A stretch of DNA of 64,000 nucleotides from Chloroflexota bacterium (GTDB taxonomy: Bacteria; Chloroflexota; Anaerolineae; Promineifilales; Promineifilaceae): the NCBI GenBank assembly GCA_024275635.1, contig JAJRYT010000151.1:1-64000 (forward strand), given 5' to 3'. Shown one piece after another: positions 9,778 to 20,163 of this stretch (positions are counted from its first letter, which is position 1; every line of letters starts with the position of its first letter). Made by a program: the position numbers and the translations under genes. The notes below the pieces were generated by a model. That model was given only the letters and a program-made list of their open reading frames with translations, did no database searches and was not told the DNA's origin.

Positions 9778-12700
9778 ATGCTAGAGGAAAATACGTCAGT
9801 TCAAGCAATCAATGGATTGCATCAAGAAATCACCACAGCTAACACGTTGGATCGTTTGCGTGTCATTGCCGGGCAGTTTGGGCAAACGCATCTGTCAGCA
9901 GATGTGGTTGATGTGGTGTTTACGACCGTTGCCCCCTCCGAGGATGATGCTGCTTTTCAATTCCCCATCAGCCAAACCGGCTATGCGCTGTATCTACAAA
10001 GAGAATCTCTTTTCGATGAAGGCGAAAAGGCGCTGGCTAGTATGATGGCGGCGCTGTTGGCAACAGCGCCCTTTTTCTTAAGACAAACATATCCCACTAC
10101 GCATCAATTACATCTCCTACAGCAGGTAAGTCAGGCCGTTACTAACGAGCAGCAGTTCAAAGCGATTACGGCCGTGTTAGAAAAAGGATTTACCGAATCG
10201 CTGCCCGAGACTACCGGTAAGCTGCTGCTTTGGAAGCGTCAAACGAATGAACTCGTCGTCCAATCCATACTGGGACAACCTGCCCAAGCGAACAACCTGG
10301 CCCCGGTCGCCGTTGCCGGCGATATAGCCAGGGTGCTTGAATCGGGGAAAACGGCCGTTCTACCAAACCAATCCCCCCCCCAACTCATCGTCCCCGCCGC
10401 TATTAAAGGCGAAATCGTGGCTGTGCTTCATGTTTTTTATCCCGAAACAATAAGCGTGATCCCCCCCGGCGATATCACCTTCCTTGAACTTCTCATTGGC
10501 TACATAGGCATTGCCTTCAACAATACCCGCCTCCTGGGGCAAGCCTGGCAGCGCGCCAACCAATTAGAGACAATCTACCGAGTCACCGATTCAGCCATCG
10601 CCTTGCAACCTCTGGAACCCACGCTAACCGCGATCCAAGAACGGTTGATGTCGGCCTTTAACGCTTCGATTTGTTATGTAGCCTTATATGATTCCGTAGC
10701 CCAAACCCTCACTTTCCCCTGGTTTTTTCATCATAAAGAGCGTATTAATCAAGATGCCGTTTCTCTTCTGGATGATAACAGTCTGGTAGCCTGGGTTGTG
10801 TCCAATAATCAACCCTACATTACTGGCGATAGTTGGACAGACCAAATGCCAGTGCCCGGCATTGCGGTGGAACCAGAAAATACGCCCCGCTCAATTATTT
10901 GTGTGCCCCTGCGCGATGGTAATGATGTATTAGGCGCAATTTCCATCCAAAATGATGCCCCCCATGCTTTCGATACGGCCGAATTCAAAACATTTATGGC
11001 TGTATCTGCCCATATTGCCATCATCATTAAAAACGCACGGTTGTATGATAAAACCCAAAGCCTGGTCAGTCAGGGCACACGTGACTATCAAATTGCAGTT
11101 GCCCTGCGTCAGGCTATCGCCGTAATCAGCACATCGCTGGAACCCAACGAGGTGTTCAACCATCTATTATTGGCCATGAGCACCGTATTTACCTACGATA
11201 CAGCCTTTGCCTGTCTTTACAACGATGGCAAAGTTCGCTGTGTCGCCAGCCGCGATTTTCACGATCGTCCGCTTCCTATTGCTGGGCATGAATTGGAAGA
11301 CGCCTGGGCCAACAGTGATTTATTAGCAGAAATTGTGCAATCACAGGAGGCTGTTGTTCTATCAGATGTCACGGCCGATTCACGCTGGATATCCATTCCC
11401 GGCAATGAATTAGTGCGTTCCTGGATTGGTGCGCCGCTTGTTTTTCAGGGTCGCGTATTAGGTATCCTGATGGTTCACAGCCATCAACCTGGAAGCTTTG
11501 GCGAGCGTGAAAGATGGCTGGCAATGACGTTGGGTACGAATACGGCCGTTGCCCTCAATAACGCCCGGCTGTATCAACGCACCCAACAGCAGTTGTCCGA
11601 GATAAGCACCCTGTACCAGGCCAGCGCTACCATGACAGCGAACCTGGATCAAGACTTTGTGCTGCAAACAGTCGTTGCCGAAATGGTGCGCGCCTTAAAA
11701 GTAGATAGCTGCACCATCTTCGTTTGGGATGAGAACAAACAAAGTTTTACCCCGGCAGCGCATAAAAGCATCCTTTACGCCGATGAGAACAGCCAGCCTT
11801 TTGGATTAAGAACCATTGAGCATTTAGAAAAACACCCCCCCGTACAGCGACTGTTCGAAACCCAGGAGATTTACAGCTTACGCCGCGACAAAGAAAGCCC
11901 CCTTAATGATATCGCGCTTCTCAAAATAGCCGGGATGCAATCAATCTTATTAGTGCCCCTCGTAAGGCGTAAGCAAATGTTAGGCATATTGGCCTTAGGG
12001 CAGTTATCCCAACCAAGAATCTTCCGCCAGAGCGAGCTATGGCTGGCGCAAAACCTGGCTGGGCAAGCATCCGTAGCCATTGAGCACGCCCGCCTCTTTA
12101 GTCAGGCACAGCGGCGCATTGATGAATTATCTACATTTCACAGCATCGTATTACAACTCAACACCCCGCTTCAGCTTAGTTCGGTGTTGGATACGATTAC
12201 GGAGTCAGCTTTAAGATTGGTTGACGCCAGCAATCTGCATATTTACTTGTATGACGATAAGACAGGCAAATATACTTTTGGGTCCGCCTTATGGCGAGAT
12301 GGCCGCCGGGAAGCGGCCGTTGCCTCACTGCGTCCCAACGGCCTGACAGCCACTGTTGTGCAAGGTGGGAAACCCATCATCATCAACGATGCTAGCAAAA
12401 ACCCACTCTTCCAATCCAAAACTGCCAGCGCCTGGGGCATTTGCGCCATCGCTGGTTTCCCGCTAATACATAGCAATCAAGTCATTGGCGCTTTTACCAT
12501 TACCTATCTCCAGCCCCATACATTTAGCGAAGATGAATTACTGCTTCTTCACCTGCTGGCCGACCAGGCCGCCGTGGCCGTTAAAAACGCGAGCCTTTTT
12601 GACGAGGCCGAACGCCGTTTGCGCGACATGTCTGCATTAGTAGACATGGCCAAACAAGTGACGGGAAATCTGAAACTAAGTTCGGTGTTGCAAACAACCG

Positions 12701-13875
12701 TTCAAATATTGCAAGGTCTCCTAAACGCCCGCGCCAGCACCATTACCATGCTGTCGGAGGAAGGCTCAGAACTGGTCGTCGTTGCCGCCGTTGGCGTTGA
12801 CCCCCGAGTAGTGGGAAAGGCCCGCATGAAATTAGGCGAAGGCGTTTCTGGTGAAGCTTTCAGGCGACGTGAGTTAATCTATATTCGTGATGCCCACGAT
12901 GAACCAGATTTCCTCTTCTTTAGCGATGTTGTGCGCAGCTTGCTGGTTGTCCCGTTAATCGTGCGTGATAAAGCTATTGGGACGCTAACCGTTGATAGTG
13001 ATCAACCAAGCGCCTTCAGCGCCTCTGATATTCAGTTGATGACAATCGCCGCTGCCCAGGCAGGTGTGGCTATTGCCAATGCTGATTTATTTGAAGAGGT
13101 AGAAGAACGCGCAGTTGAATTAGCTGTTGCTTATGAGGAATTGAAGGAGAGCGATCGCTTAAAAGATGAATTGGTTCAGAATGTGTCCCATGAACTGCGT
13201 ACCCCTTTGACATTTGTGAAAGGGTATGTGGATTTGTTGATGGAAGGAGAAATGGGACAAATGAACCCCGATCAAACTGAGGCGCTGGAGATTGTGTCTA
13301 CAAAAACAGATGAGATCACCCGCCTGATTGAAGATATTATTACGCTTCAAAGGATTGATTCCGGTAATTTACAACTCCAGGCGATTTCGATAACAGATTT
13401 TCTAAAAACGGCTATCGCTTCACACCAAATTGTTGCTAGTCAGAAAGGCTTACACGTCGTTTATAATAAACCTGCGGCCAAGTTCATGGTTTATATGGAC
13501 AAAGGGCGTATCAGCCAGGTAGTGGATAATTTGATTGGTAATGCAATGAAATTCAGCCCCGACGGCGGCATTATTTCTGTATCCGTTAAAGAACAGGACG
13601 CGGACGTTTTAGTAACCATTAAGGATGAAGGCATTGGCGTGCCTGAAGATAAACAGCAAAAAATCTTTGAACGATTCTATCAAATAGATGGGTCAGCGCG
13701 ACGCCGTTTTGGAGGGACCGGGATTGGGTTGGCTTTAGTGAAACGAATTATTGATGCACATCAAGGCCGAATTTGGGTAGAGAGCACAGTTGGTCAAGGT
13801 AGTTCTTTATTTTTTACTTTACCCAGGGTAATCAATACGGAAACGGTCGATATATTACCCAACTATGTCTCGTAG
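9778..13875 (+). CDS. Soluble multi-GAF sensor histidine kinase
   Basis: About 1365 residues without signal peptide or membrane segment. Five to six GAF-like modules follow each other (roughly residues 125-260, 270-435, 445-605, 620-780, 785-945, 950-1105), the last joined by a short coiled coil to HisKA (NVSHELRTPLTF, phosphoacceptor His near 1138) and a HATPase domain (N box NLIGNAMKFSP, then DEGIGVP, FERFYQ and GGTGIGLAL). It probably integrates several small-molecule or redox cues in the cytosol. No receiver domain or adjacent regulator is present. I chose the ATG at 9778 over a GTG at 9763; neither has a clear ribosome-binding site. Confidence 0.93.
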   Translation: MLEENTSVQAINGLHQEITTANTLDRLRVIAGQFGQTHLSADVVDVVFTTVAPSEDDAAFQFPISQTGYALYLQRESLFDEGEKALASMMAALLATAPFFLRQTYPTTHQLHLLQQVSQAVTNEQQFKAITAVLEKGFTESLPETTGKLLLWKRQTNELVVQSILGQPAQANNLAPVAVAGDIARVLESGKTAVLPNQSPPQLIVPAAIKGEIVAVLHVFYPETISVIPPGDITFLELLIGYIGIAFNNTRLLGQAWQRANQLETIYRVTDSAIALQPLEPTLTAIQERLMSAFNASICYVALYDSVAQTLTFPWFFHHKERINQDAVSLLDDNSLVAWVVSNNQPYITGDSWTDQMPVPGIAVEPENTPRSIICVPLRDGNDVLGAISIQNDAPHAFDTAEFKTFMAVSAHIAIIIKNARLYDKTQSLVSQGTRDYQIAVALRQAIAVISTSLEPNEVFNHLLLAMSTVFTYDTAFACLYNDGKVRCVASRDFHDRPLPIAGHELEDAWANSDLLAEIVQSQEAVVLSDVTADSRWISIPGNELVRSWIGAPLVFQGRVLGILMVHSHQPGSFGERERWLAMTLGTNTAVALNNARLYQRTQQQLSEISTLYQASATMTANLDQDFVLQTVVAEMVRALKVDSCTIFVWDENKQSFTPAAHKSILYADENSQPFGLRTIEHLEKHPPVQRLFETQEIYSLRRDKESPLNDIALLKIAGMQSILLVPLVRRKQMLGILALGQLSQPRIFRQSELWLAQNLAGQASVAIEHARLFSQAQRRIDELSTFHSIVLQLNTPLQLSSVLDTITESALRLVDASNLHIYLYDDKTGKYTFGSALWRDGRREAAVASLRPNGLTATVVQGGKPIIINDASKNPLFQSKTASAWGICAIAGFPLIHSNQVIGAFTITYLQPHTFSEDELLLLHLLADQAAVAVKNASLFDEAERRLRDMSALVDMAKQVTGNLKLSSVLQTTVQILQGLLNARASTITMLSEEGSELVVVAAVGVDPRVVGKARMKLGEGVSGEAFRRRELIYIRDAHDEPDFLFFSDVVRSLLVVPLIVRDKAIGTLTVDSDQPSAFSASDIQLMTIAAAQAGVAIANADLFEEVEERAVELAVAYEELKESDRLKDELVQNVSHELRTPLTFVKGYVDLLMEGEMGQMNPDQTEALEIVSTKTDEITRLIEDIITLQRIDSGNLQLQAISITDFLKTAIASHQIVASQKGLHVVYNKPAAKFMVYMDKGRISQVVDNLIGNAMKFSPDGGIISVSVKEQDADVLVTIKDEGIGVPEDKQQKIFERFYQIDGSARRRFGGTGIGLALVKRIIDAHQGRIWVESTVGQGSSLFFTLPRVINTETVDILPNYVS

Positions 13876-15001
13876 CATTGGAGTGACTGTGTCTAAACCA
13901 AATGCAAGATTATCTCCCACTAATCTCAAGGCCATGCCTAAAATAGACCTGCACCGGCATCTTGAAGGATCATTACGCCTGGAAACGTTGCTGAAAATTG
14001 CTCGCGAGTTCGACTTAAACTTGCCAACCGCCGATGCCGAACAGTTGCGCCCCCTTGTTCAAATCACCGACGATCCCCCCGATCACGAAGTGTTCCTCAG
14101 CAAATTCGAGGTCTTACGCCATTTCTACCGCAGCCCGGAAGCCATCAGCCAGTTGGCCTATGAGGCTGTTGCCGATGCGGCTGCGGATAATATTCATTAC
14201 CTGGAACTGCGCTTCAGCCCCCAGGCATTAGCGCGGGTGCGCCGGTTCGCGTTGACTGATGTGACCGATTGGGTAATTGAGGCTGTGCAACGGGCCAGCC
14301 GGGATTTCAAAATCACTGTGGGATTGATAATTACACTGGTGCGCCACGATCCGCTTGAACAAGCCCGCCAGGTAGCTGAAATCGCCTTTGATTATTGTGA
14401 TAAAGGTATTGTCGGCATTGATCTGGCCGGAAACGAAGTTAAATTTCCCCCAGGCCCGTTTATCCCTATTTTTAAGCAGGCGAAAGAAGCCGGGCTGGGC
14501 GTCACCATCCATGCCGGAGAGTGGGCCAGCGCCTATGGTGTCCGCCAGGCAGTTGAAGAATTGTACGCGGATCGGATTGGACATGGGGTACGCACCATAG
14601 AGAATTCTTATGTTTTACGGATGGTACGCGAACGAGGTGTGGCCTTTGAGGTGTGTTTGACTAGCAATTTGCAAACAGGTGTTGTGCATGATTTAACCCA
14701 TCACCCTCTGGTAGATATGCTGGATCTTGGTTTACAAGCAACGATTAACACCGATGACCCCCGTGTGAGCGATTGCACCCTTACCGACGAATATATTCTG
14801 GCTGTCCAGAAGCTGGGATTGGGGTATGCAGCGTTACGTCAGATGATTTTGAATGCGGCTGCGGCTGCTTTTTTGCCGGAAAACGGCCGTAAACGTCTCA
14901 TCACTCACTTTGAAAAACTGCTCCCCAAACCGGAGAGCCACAGTAAGAACTCCCAATTCCGGTCAAGCCGCGTCCCATTCCTTTACAGCGCGCTTGATTA
15001 G
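13865..15001 (+). CDS. add: Adenosine deaminase
   Basis: A zinc amidohydrolase of 378 residues. The motifs are DLHRHLEGS (zinc ligands and substrate), GIDLAGNE, the catalytic HAGE, RIGHG and NTDDP. It deaminates adenosine (or possibly adenine or a related nucleoside) to the inosine form in purine salvage. The start overlaps the kinase stop by 11 bp. An N-terminal extension of about 25 residues precedes the catalytic core, so the start could be the ATG encoding MPKIDLHRHLEG near 13934. The 3' end overlaps the convergent gene at 14963 by 39 bp. Confidence 0.92.
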   Translation: MSRSIGVTVSKPNARLSPTNLKAMPKIDLHRHLEGSLRLETLLKIAREFDLNLPTADAEQLRPLVQITDDPPDHEVFLSKFEVLRHFYRSPEAISQLAYEAVADAAADNIHYLELRFSPQALARVRRFALTDVTDWVIEAVQRASRDFKITVGLIITLVRHDPLEQARQVAEIAFDYCDKGIVGIDLAGNEVKFPPGPFIPIFKQAKEAGLGVTIHAGEWASAYGVRQAVEELYADRIGHGVRTIENSYVLRMVRERGVAFEVCLTSNLQTGVVHDLTHHPLVDMLDLGLQATINTDDPRVSDCTLTDEYILAVQKLGLGYAALRQMILNAAAAAFLPENGRKRLITHFEKLLPKPESHSKNSQFRSSRVPFLYSALD

Positions 15002-15568
15002 AAGATGAATTTGCGGTTCCGGAATATCCCCCGGTTTTTGATATCTTTTGCCATCCACCTCAATAAGGATACCGCCCGCCGGGTCTTGAACAAGATGAAT
15101 AGAACGGTTCGCCATTTCCGGGTCGCTTAAAACGTGCTTTTGCAAAATGGTATCAATTTGCTTGGCTACGCTCAATTCCTTTTGGGCTGGTTTTGATTCC
15201 AGCAAGGTGTCTGGACGAGATTGAATACCACCAAGAATAGGAAACTTAGGCTTGGGCGGGGGAGCGTTCTTGGCGGCATCGCGTTCGGCTTCTAAACGTG
15301 CCAAAAATTCCGCCTGGCGCTGTTCCAGAGGCCCTGTTTCATGAACTGGCTGGCTGACGACCACCGGCGGAGCGACCCCCTCATTTACTAAGGTCTCATA
15401 ACTCCCGGCAAAGCTTATCAATTCCCCAATAGCGGCTAATAGCACTCGTTTTGCTTTCTCATCATTTATTTCCGACAAGTTCTCAAATCGGTCATCGTTC
15501 ACTTCTACCACGAGCTTGCCCAAAGGGGGAACACGTAAAATTCGCATGACTTCCAATTCTCTGCGCAT
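14963..15568 (-). CDS. Conserved hypothetical protein
   Basis: 201 residues, not recognised. The N-terminal third (RILRVPPLGKLVVEVN) could be a small alpha/beta domain; residues 75-130 are rich in Pro, Glu and Lys and probably disordered; the C-terminal 70 residues look folded, with a VQDPAGGILIEVDGKRY strand pair and a helix. There is no signal peptide or membrane segment. It faces adenosine deaminase, with a 39-bp overlap of the two 3' ends, and shares strand with mutM. Confidence 0.7.
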   Translation of the reverse strand: MRRELEVMRILRVPPLGKLVVEVNDDRFENLSEINDEKAKRVLLAAIGELISFAGSYETLVNEGVAPPVVVSQPVHETGPLEQRQAEFLARLEAERDAAKNAPPPKPKFPILGGIQSRPDTLLESKPAQKELSVAKQIDTILQKHVLSDPEMANRSIHLVQDPAGGILIEVDGKRYQKPGDIPEPQIHLLIKRAVKEWDAA

Positions 15569-15630
15569 AGTCTACTCCCGTAGTGTGCCAGGCATCATAT
15601 GCCACGCATCATGTACCACTTAAAATCTGC

Positions 15631-16443
15631 TCAAGCTTGGCAAGTCGGGCAAAAATGTGTGCTGCGACCGCCCAACTTAATCCGATGTATTGTGTCACCA
15701 CAATGATAACACGAGCTGCCTGTACGCCGAAACACAGCCATGACATTTTGCATGTCTCCCTTGCTGCCATCTGGTTTTACATACATGTCGATGCTGGCCC
15801 CTTCTCGTTCAATGCCCATCTGTAATACTTTTTGGATGGCTTCATGTAATTTGGTAATTTCGGGCTGTGTAAGTGTGTTGGCGCGTCTCTCAGGGTGTAA
15901 GCCGGCGTAAAAAAGGGCTTCATCAGCATAAATGTTGCCAATGCCGGCGATGAAGGTTTGATCAAGCAGCAACGGCTTAAGAATACGTCTGCGGTTTTGC
16001 AGCCGTTTATGCAAAACGGAGACGGTAAATGTTGGTTCCAGCGGCTCCGGCCCCAGGTGGCCCAGTATGGTCATCGGGTCTTGCACCAGATAAACACGGC
16101 CAAATTTGCGCGTATCCCGAAAACGCAGTTCACGGCCGTTATCCAATCCAAAAATCGTATGGGTGTATTTATCCGGCGCTGTTTCCTGGTCCACAACTGC
16201 CAGATGGCCGGACATTTTAAGGTGAACGATGAGCGTTTCGTCGTCGCTCAGGCTGAAGACCAGGTATTTAGCGCGCCGATTGATGGCTTGAATGGAACGG
16301 CCGTGTATACGTCGCTGCAACTCAGGAAAACCAGGCGCCGCAATGTGGCGCGGCCAATAATTCCGCACCTCCGTAATCGTGCGCCCAATCAGTGGTTCCC
16401 GCAGCGCACGCACCGTCGTTTCAACTTCTGGTAACTCAGGCAT
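15631..16443 (-). CDS. mutM: Formamidopyrimidine-DNA glycosylase
   Basis: 270 residues, the normal Fpg length. The mature N-terminus MPELPEVET supplies the catalytic proline and glutamate, the catalytic lysine is in HLKMSGH, the helix-two-turn-helix is QTFIAGIGNIYADEALF, and the C-terminal zinc finger has CYHCG and CPTC pairs. It removes 8-oxoguanine and formamidopyrimidines from oxidised DNA. It appears intact, which is relevant because two of the nonsense changes elsewhere in the window are most simply read as G-to-T changes. Confidence 0.96.
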   Translation of the reverse strand: MPELPEVETTVRALREPLIGRTITEVRNYWPRHIAAPGFPELQRRIHGRSIQAINRRAKYLVFSLSDDETLIVHLKMSGHLAVVDQETAPDKYTHTIFGLDNGRELRFRDTRKFGRVYLVQDPMTILGHLGPEPLEPTFTVSVLHKRLQNRRRILKPLLLDQTFIAGIGNIYADEALFYAGLHPERRANTLTQPEITKLHEAIQKVLQMGIEREGASIDMYVKPDGSKGDMQNVMAVFRRTGSSCYHCGDTIHRIKLGGRSTHFCPTCQA

Positions 16444-16477
16444 AAAAAAGCCTACAAGCGGCCAGTGGGCAAGTCAT

Positions 16478-17590
16478 TCACTCCTCTAAAATAGTAAATC
16501 TACCGCTATCATAAAACAATGTATCATCTACCCAAATCTTGCCGCCATCCCGCATGTCACAAATCATATCCCAGTGAACAGAGGATTTGTTGTTACTGCC
16601 CGTTTCCGGATAACCGTTGCCAACAGCCATGTGAATCGTGCCACCAATCTTCTCATCAAACAAAATAGACTTGGTAAAACGATTAATCCCATTATTCGTG
16701 CCGATGGCCCATTCACCCAGATAACGCGCTCCGGGGTCCGTGTCCAGCACACTTAACAGAAACGCTTCATTTTTCTTGGCGCTGGCATCCACAACCTTGC
16801 CATCCTTAAAACGTAGTTCGACCCCTTCCACTTCGCGCCCGCTGTAAATAGCCGGATAAGTAAAACGCACCCACCCATTTACCGAATCTTCCACCGGGCC
16901 GGTAAAAATTTCGCCGCTAGGCATATTCTTCTGAGCGTCTGAGTTAATGAATGTGCGATCGGCGATAGATAAAGTCATCTCTACGTTGGGGCCAATCACT
17001 TTCACATCTTTCTTACCTACCAGCCAATCCACCAATTTCTGCTGCATGAGGCTGACTTTACGCCACTCCGCGGTTGGATCATCTTTATCCACAAAACAAG
17101 CGGCATAAACGAAATCCTCAAACTCATGCAAAGACATATCTGCTTCCTGTGCCTGGGCATTGGTGGGGAACAAGGTCCCTGTCCAGCGGAATTCGCCGGC
17201 GGCGCTGCGGCGCATAAATGTCTGCATGAGTTCCGCACTCGCTTTACGGGATAACTGCTGCCGGGCGGGATCAACCCCGGCCAGGGTGCGTGTATTATCA
17301 GAACCGCCCAGGCCAATCATGCAATCATACGTTTCCATGACCATTTTCATTGTTTCTGGGATGTGCTGTAATTGATCATCGTTGCCGTTTTTAAGCATGA
17401 TCTCGGCAAACTGCTGCTCTTGCCAAATTACCAGAGGATACCCCCCGGCACGAACCACTTCACGGTATGTTTCCAGCACAAGGGGGAAGGAGGCCATACT
17501 GCCTCGAATAACAACTTTGTCGCCGGGTTGGACTTTTACGGAGTAATCAACTAAAAGACGGGCTAATTTTTCGACGCGTGGATCAGACAT
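16478..17590 (-). CDS. M29-family aminopeptidase (AmpS/thermophilic type)
   Basis: 370 residues from the ATG at 17590, which has a GAGGAAACC ribosome-binding region; a longer frame upstream is less likely. The C-terminal M29 metal-site region is intact: NNGINRFT, then IGGTIHMAVGNGYPE and SSVHWDMICDM. The family consists of cytosolic metal-dependent exopeptidases that remove N-terminal residues from peptides. The gene follows mutM's strand but is separated from it by 34 bp only, so the two may be cotranscribed. Confidence 0.92.
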   Translation of the reverse strand: MSDPRVEKLARLLVDYSVKVQPGDKVVIRGSMASFPLVLETYREVVRAGGYPLVIWQEQQFAEIMLKNGNDDQLQHIPETMKMVMETYDCMIGLGGSDNTRTLAGVDPARQQLSRKASAELMQTFMRRSAAGEFRWTGTLFPTNAQAQEADMSLHEFEDFVYAACFVDKDDPTAEWRKVSLMQQKLVDWLVGKKDVKVIGPNVEMTLSIADRTFINSDAQKNMPSGEIFTGPVEDSVNGWVRFTYPAIYSGREVEGVELRFKDGKVVDASAKKNEAFLLSVLDTDPGARYLGEWAIGTNNGINRFTKSILFDEKIGGTIHMAVGNGYPETGSNNKSSVHWDMICDMRDGGKIWVDDTLFYDSGRFTILEE

Positions 17591-17877
17591 GGTTTCCTCA
17601 TAAACTAAAGGACAAGATATCAATAATTTTCTGGAGTCTGACGGATTTTGGAATTCTCTCTAGTAGTCTGACCGACAAGTTTTGACAGGTTCTGATTCAG
17701 GACAAAACCCATCAAAGAGAACATTGTCGGACTACCAGTGCATAGGGAGATTTGCCAAATCGTTCCACGATGGGAAATATTAAATACGCCAGTATCCAGC
17801 TTGATTATACCGTAAAAGATATAACTTAATACTTTTGACGATTGCAAGTTCTGGGCAAGTTGTTTACCATTGGCAAT

Positions 17878-18519
17878 ATGTACCCTGATGATCGCATTTT
17901 GGTTGCCTATGTGCCCCGTCCGGCAGATTTTGCCATTGTGGAAACTGAGGGTTGGTATCGGATTCCCCAGAAATCTGCGCCTAAAGGGTTGCATGCTGAA
18001 TATTTCGCTTTTTATTTTGGTCGGCATTTTGGGCCGGATAAATGGGCCGTCCACTATTATGCTCGGCAGTTGGGACATGAATTGGTGTCGCGGTTATCAC
18101 TTTTTCCAGAGCAAACAAACCATCCGCGAGCGGCTGATTGGTATTATAAAGTGCAGTTGGGGCCATTGCAGCGATTGGAACGGCCGATTATCAGCCTGCG
18201 TTGGCGGCGTATTACTTTTATTCACACAACCGGGGATCGTTTTCTACAGGCGGCCGAAATCAACGATTTGTACGTTGACGGGGATGGGTATGTAGACCGG
18301 CTGTATGTGGCGCTTAAGGAGCGGGGGATTCAGGCCGAGCGTCACTTTCAAGTTCATGAAGCTGGCATGGTATATGAAGTGCCATTAACCGTTTTGTGTC
18401 AAAACGGCCGTTTAGATATACCCGCCGCCCAAATGCCCACCACACCAACCGAGCTTACAGTCCTGGCCGATAAAATCGCACGCCAAACCATCCAAAAAGG
18501 CGGGCCGCACACGCCATAA
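17878..18519 (+). CDS. Conserved hypothetical protein
   Basis: About 213 residues from the ATG at 17878 (MYPDDRILVAYVPRP); an upstream TTG would add 12 residues. The family is not recognised. The protein is soluble and rich in aromatic and basic residues, with PRPADFAIVETEGWYRIP near the N-terminus and a repeated beta-rich pattern such as ISLRWRRITFI. The C-terminal part (YVALKERGIQAERHFQVHE) resembles the thumb of a small nucleic-acid-binding or nuclease-like fold, but I cannot name it. It stands 70 bp before a P-loop kinase on the same strand. Confidence 0.7.
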   Translation: MYPDDRILVAYVPRPADFAIVETEGWYRIPQKSAPKGLHAEYFAFYFGRHFGPDKWAVHYYARQLGHELVSRLSLFPEQTNHPRAADWYYKVQLGPLQRLERPIISLRWRRITFIHTTGDRFLQAAEINDLYVDGDGYVDRLYVALKERGIQAERHFQVHEAGMVYEVPLTVLCQNGRLDIPAAQMPTTPTELTVLADKIARQTIQKGGPHTP

Positions 18520-18590
18520 CTGGTTATTGGCACGACCGCGTCCAATGTGTGACAATTTCATACAATAAAACCATAAAGAAGTAATTTTAC

Positions 18591-19262
18591 GTGATATACC
18601 TACAACGCATCATTGATGAAATTGACGCCCAACTGCCTGATTCCCCCTTTGTACGCAAAGGGGGCAGTTTGCTCATGATGGTTGGGCTGCCTGGAACCGG
18701 CAAATCCTCCATTGTGCGCGGTTTGAAAGCCGAGTTCCCCTACATGGTCGTCAGCACCGATAATGTTCGCGCTAAAATGCGCACCCAGCCTTCATATACA
18801 GCGGCAGAAATGTTATTAGTATACGAAGTATGCTACGCCATTATTGAAAGACGCTTATGCCAGGGACAGCGGGTTATCTTTGACGCATCCAATTACCTGA
18901 AAGCGCGCCGTGAGTACGTGGCCAATCTAGCCCAAACATGTGGGGCGCCAATGGCCGTATGTTATGTTCAAGCAGACCAGGAAGCAATCGGGCAGCGTCT
19001 GGCGCAGCGTATCCGGGGGAAACGACAAACCGGCGATTTATCCGATGCAGATTGGACTGTCTATAAATGGATGGTGGAAGCCCAGGAACCAATTGTTGGG
19101 GAGCATCTCGTCTTGGACACAACGGTTACACCAGCCAAGGAATTAGCTAAAAAACTGCTCGAATATTGGGTTAAAATAGAAACCAATGCTGCAATTGACC
19201 CTGATTTACAACCCCCAAGCTGGGCCAGCCAACTTGGCGGCGCCGATAAACCTGGTAGCTGA
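18591..19262 (+). CDS. P-loop kinase, AAA_33/zeta-toxin-like ATP-binding protein
   Basis: 223 residues with the Walker A GLPGTGKSS near residue 32, a following STDNVR lid-type motif and VIFDASNYLKARRE, the pattern of small polynucleotide- or metabolite-kinases related to zeta toxin and T4 Pnkp. The phosphoacceptor substrate is unknown. The start is GTG at 18591. The last 77 bp overlap the next gene in another frame, which suggests coupled expression with the lipid-kinase-like protein. Confidence 0.82.
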   Translation: MIYLQRIIDEIDAQLPDSPFVRKGGSLLMMVGLPGTGKSSIVRGLKAEFPYMVVSTDNVRAKMRTQPSYTAAEMLLVYEVCYAIIERRLCQGQRVIFDASNYLKARREYVANLAQTCGAPMAVCYVQADQEAIGQRLAQRIRGKRQTGDLSDADWTVYKWMVEAQEPIVGEHLVLDTTVTPAKELAKKLLEYWVKIETNAAIDPDLQPPSWASQLGGADKPGS

Positions 19263-20160
19263 TTCCTGGCGGACACGTGGTTGGCAAGTCTCCATTAAAC
19301 CCACCCAATTCGCCGGACATGCGACGACACTGGCTCAAGAAGCAGCGGCGGCCGGGCATCTACTTGTCCTGGCTGCCGGCGGTGATGGGACGTTGGGAGA
19401 AGTTGCTAACGGCCTGGCCAGGACGGAAACGGCTCTGGGGCTGCTGCCGGTGGGAACAGGGAATTCGTTTGCCAAAGAGCTGCAAATGCCCCTGCCTACT
19501 CGTTGGGATAAGCATAAATTGCTTCAGGCGACGGATGCATTAGCTGCGGGTCGTGTGCAGCGGATTGATTTGGGTAGGGTGGTTGACGAGGAGGGGGGGA
19601 ACGGCCGTTATTGGGCGCTGTGGGCTGGTGTTGGCGTAGATGGTTTCCTGGTTGACCGGCTGGAACCACGCCCGAAATGGTCAAAAAAACTAGGCACAGC
19701 CGGGTATGCGGTCCAAAGCCTGGCTATTGCTTCACAAGCGCCCTTTGTTCAGGCTGTTGTTGACATAGACGGCCGTACTTTTAAAGACCATTATTTGCTT
19801 ACACTCATCAGCAACTGCCGCCGCTATGCCGGAGGAGAAGTTATACTCAGCCCCCAGGCCAGGTTAGATGACGGCCTCTTTGAGGTATGGCTCTTTCGTG
19901 GACAAAGCGTGCCGCGAATCCTCCAGATATTGTTGAAAATCAAGCTGGGCCATCATCTTGAAGATGACGGCATTACAATGGTAAACGGCCGTCGCGTCAC
20001 CATCCACACAGATCCCATCATACCCGCCCAAATTGATGGCGAACGTGGCGGCGCCAGCCCCATTACTTGCCAAATCCAGCCCGGCATACTGCGCTTACTA
20101 ACCCCAGACACGGCGCCGCCTGATTTGTTCAGCCAGCCCGGCGAACCATTGGTTAAATGA
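19186..20160 (+). CDS. Diacylglycerol/lipid kinase family protein (YegS-like)
   Basis: 324 residues with IYNPQAG at the N-terminus, the nucleotide-binding AAGGDGTLGEVANGL near residue 65 and GLLPVGTGNSFAKEL, which define the DAGK catalytic fold. The C-terminal beta-sandwich ends with QIDGE. Members phosphorylate diacylglycerol or related lipids at the membrane face. The 77-bp overlap with the upstream kinase gene is long but both frames look genuine. Confidence 0.9.
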   Translation: MLQLTLIYNPQAGPANLAAPINLVADSWRTRGWQVSIKPTQFAGHATTLAQEAAAAGHLLVLAAGGDGTLGEVANGLARTETALGLLPVGTGNSFAKELQMPLPTRWDKHKLLQATDALAAGRVQRIDLGRVVDEEGGNGRYWALWAGVGVDGFLVDRLEPRPKWSKKLGTAGYAVQSLAIASQAPFVQAVVDIDGRTFKDHYLLTLISNCRRYAGGEVILSPQARLDDGLFEVWLFRGQSVPRILQILLKIKLGHHLEDDGITMVNGRRVTIHTDPIIPAQIDGERGGASPITCQIQPGILRLLTPDTAPPDLFSQPGEPLVK

Positions 20161-20163
20161 CGG

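Noticed and set aside
17620-18078. A 152-codon minus-strand frame
   Set aside because: It overlaps the better-supported plus-strand gene from 17878 and shows no family features.
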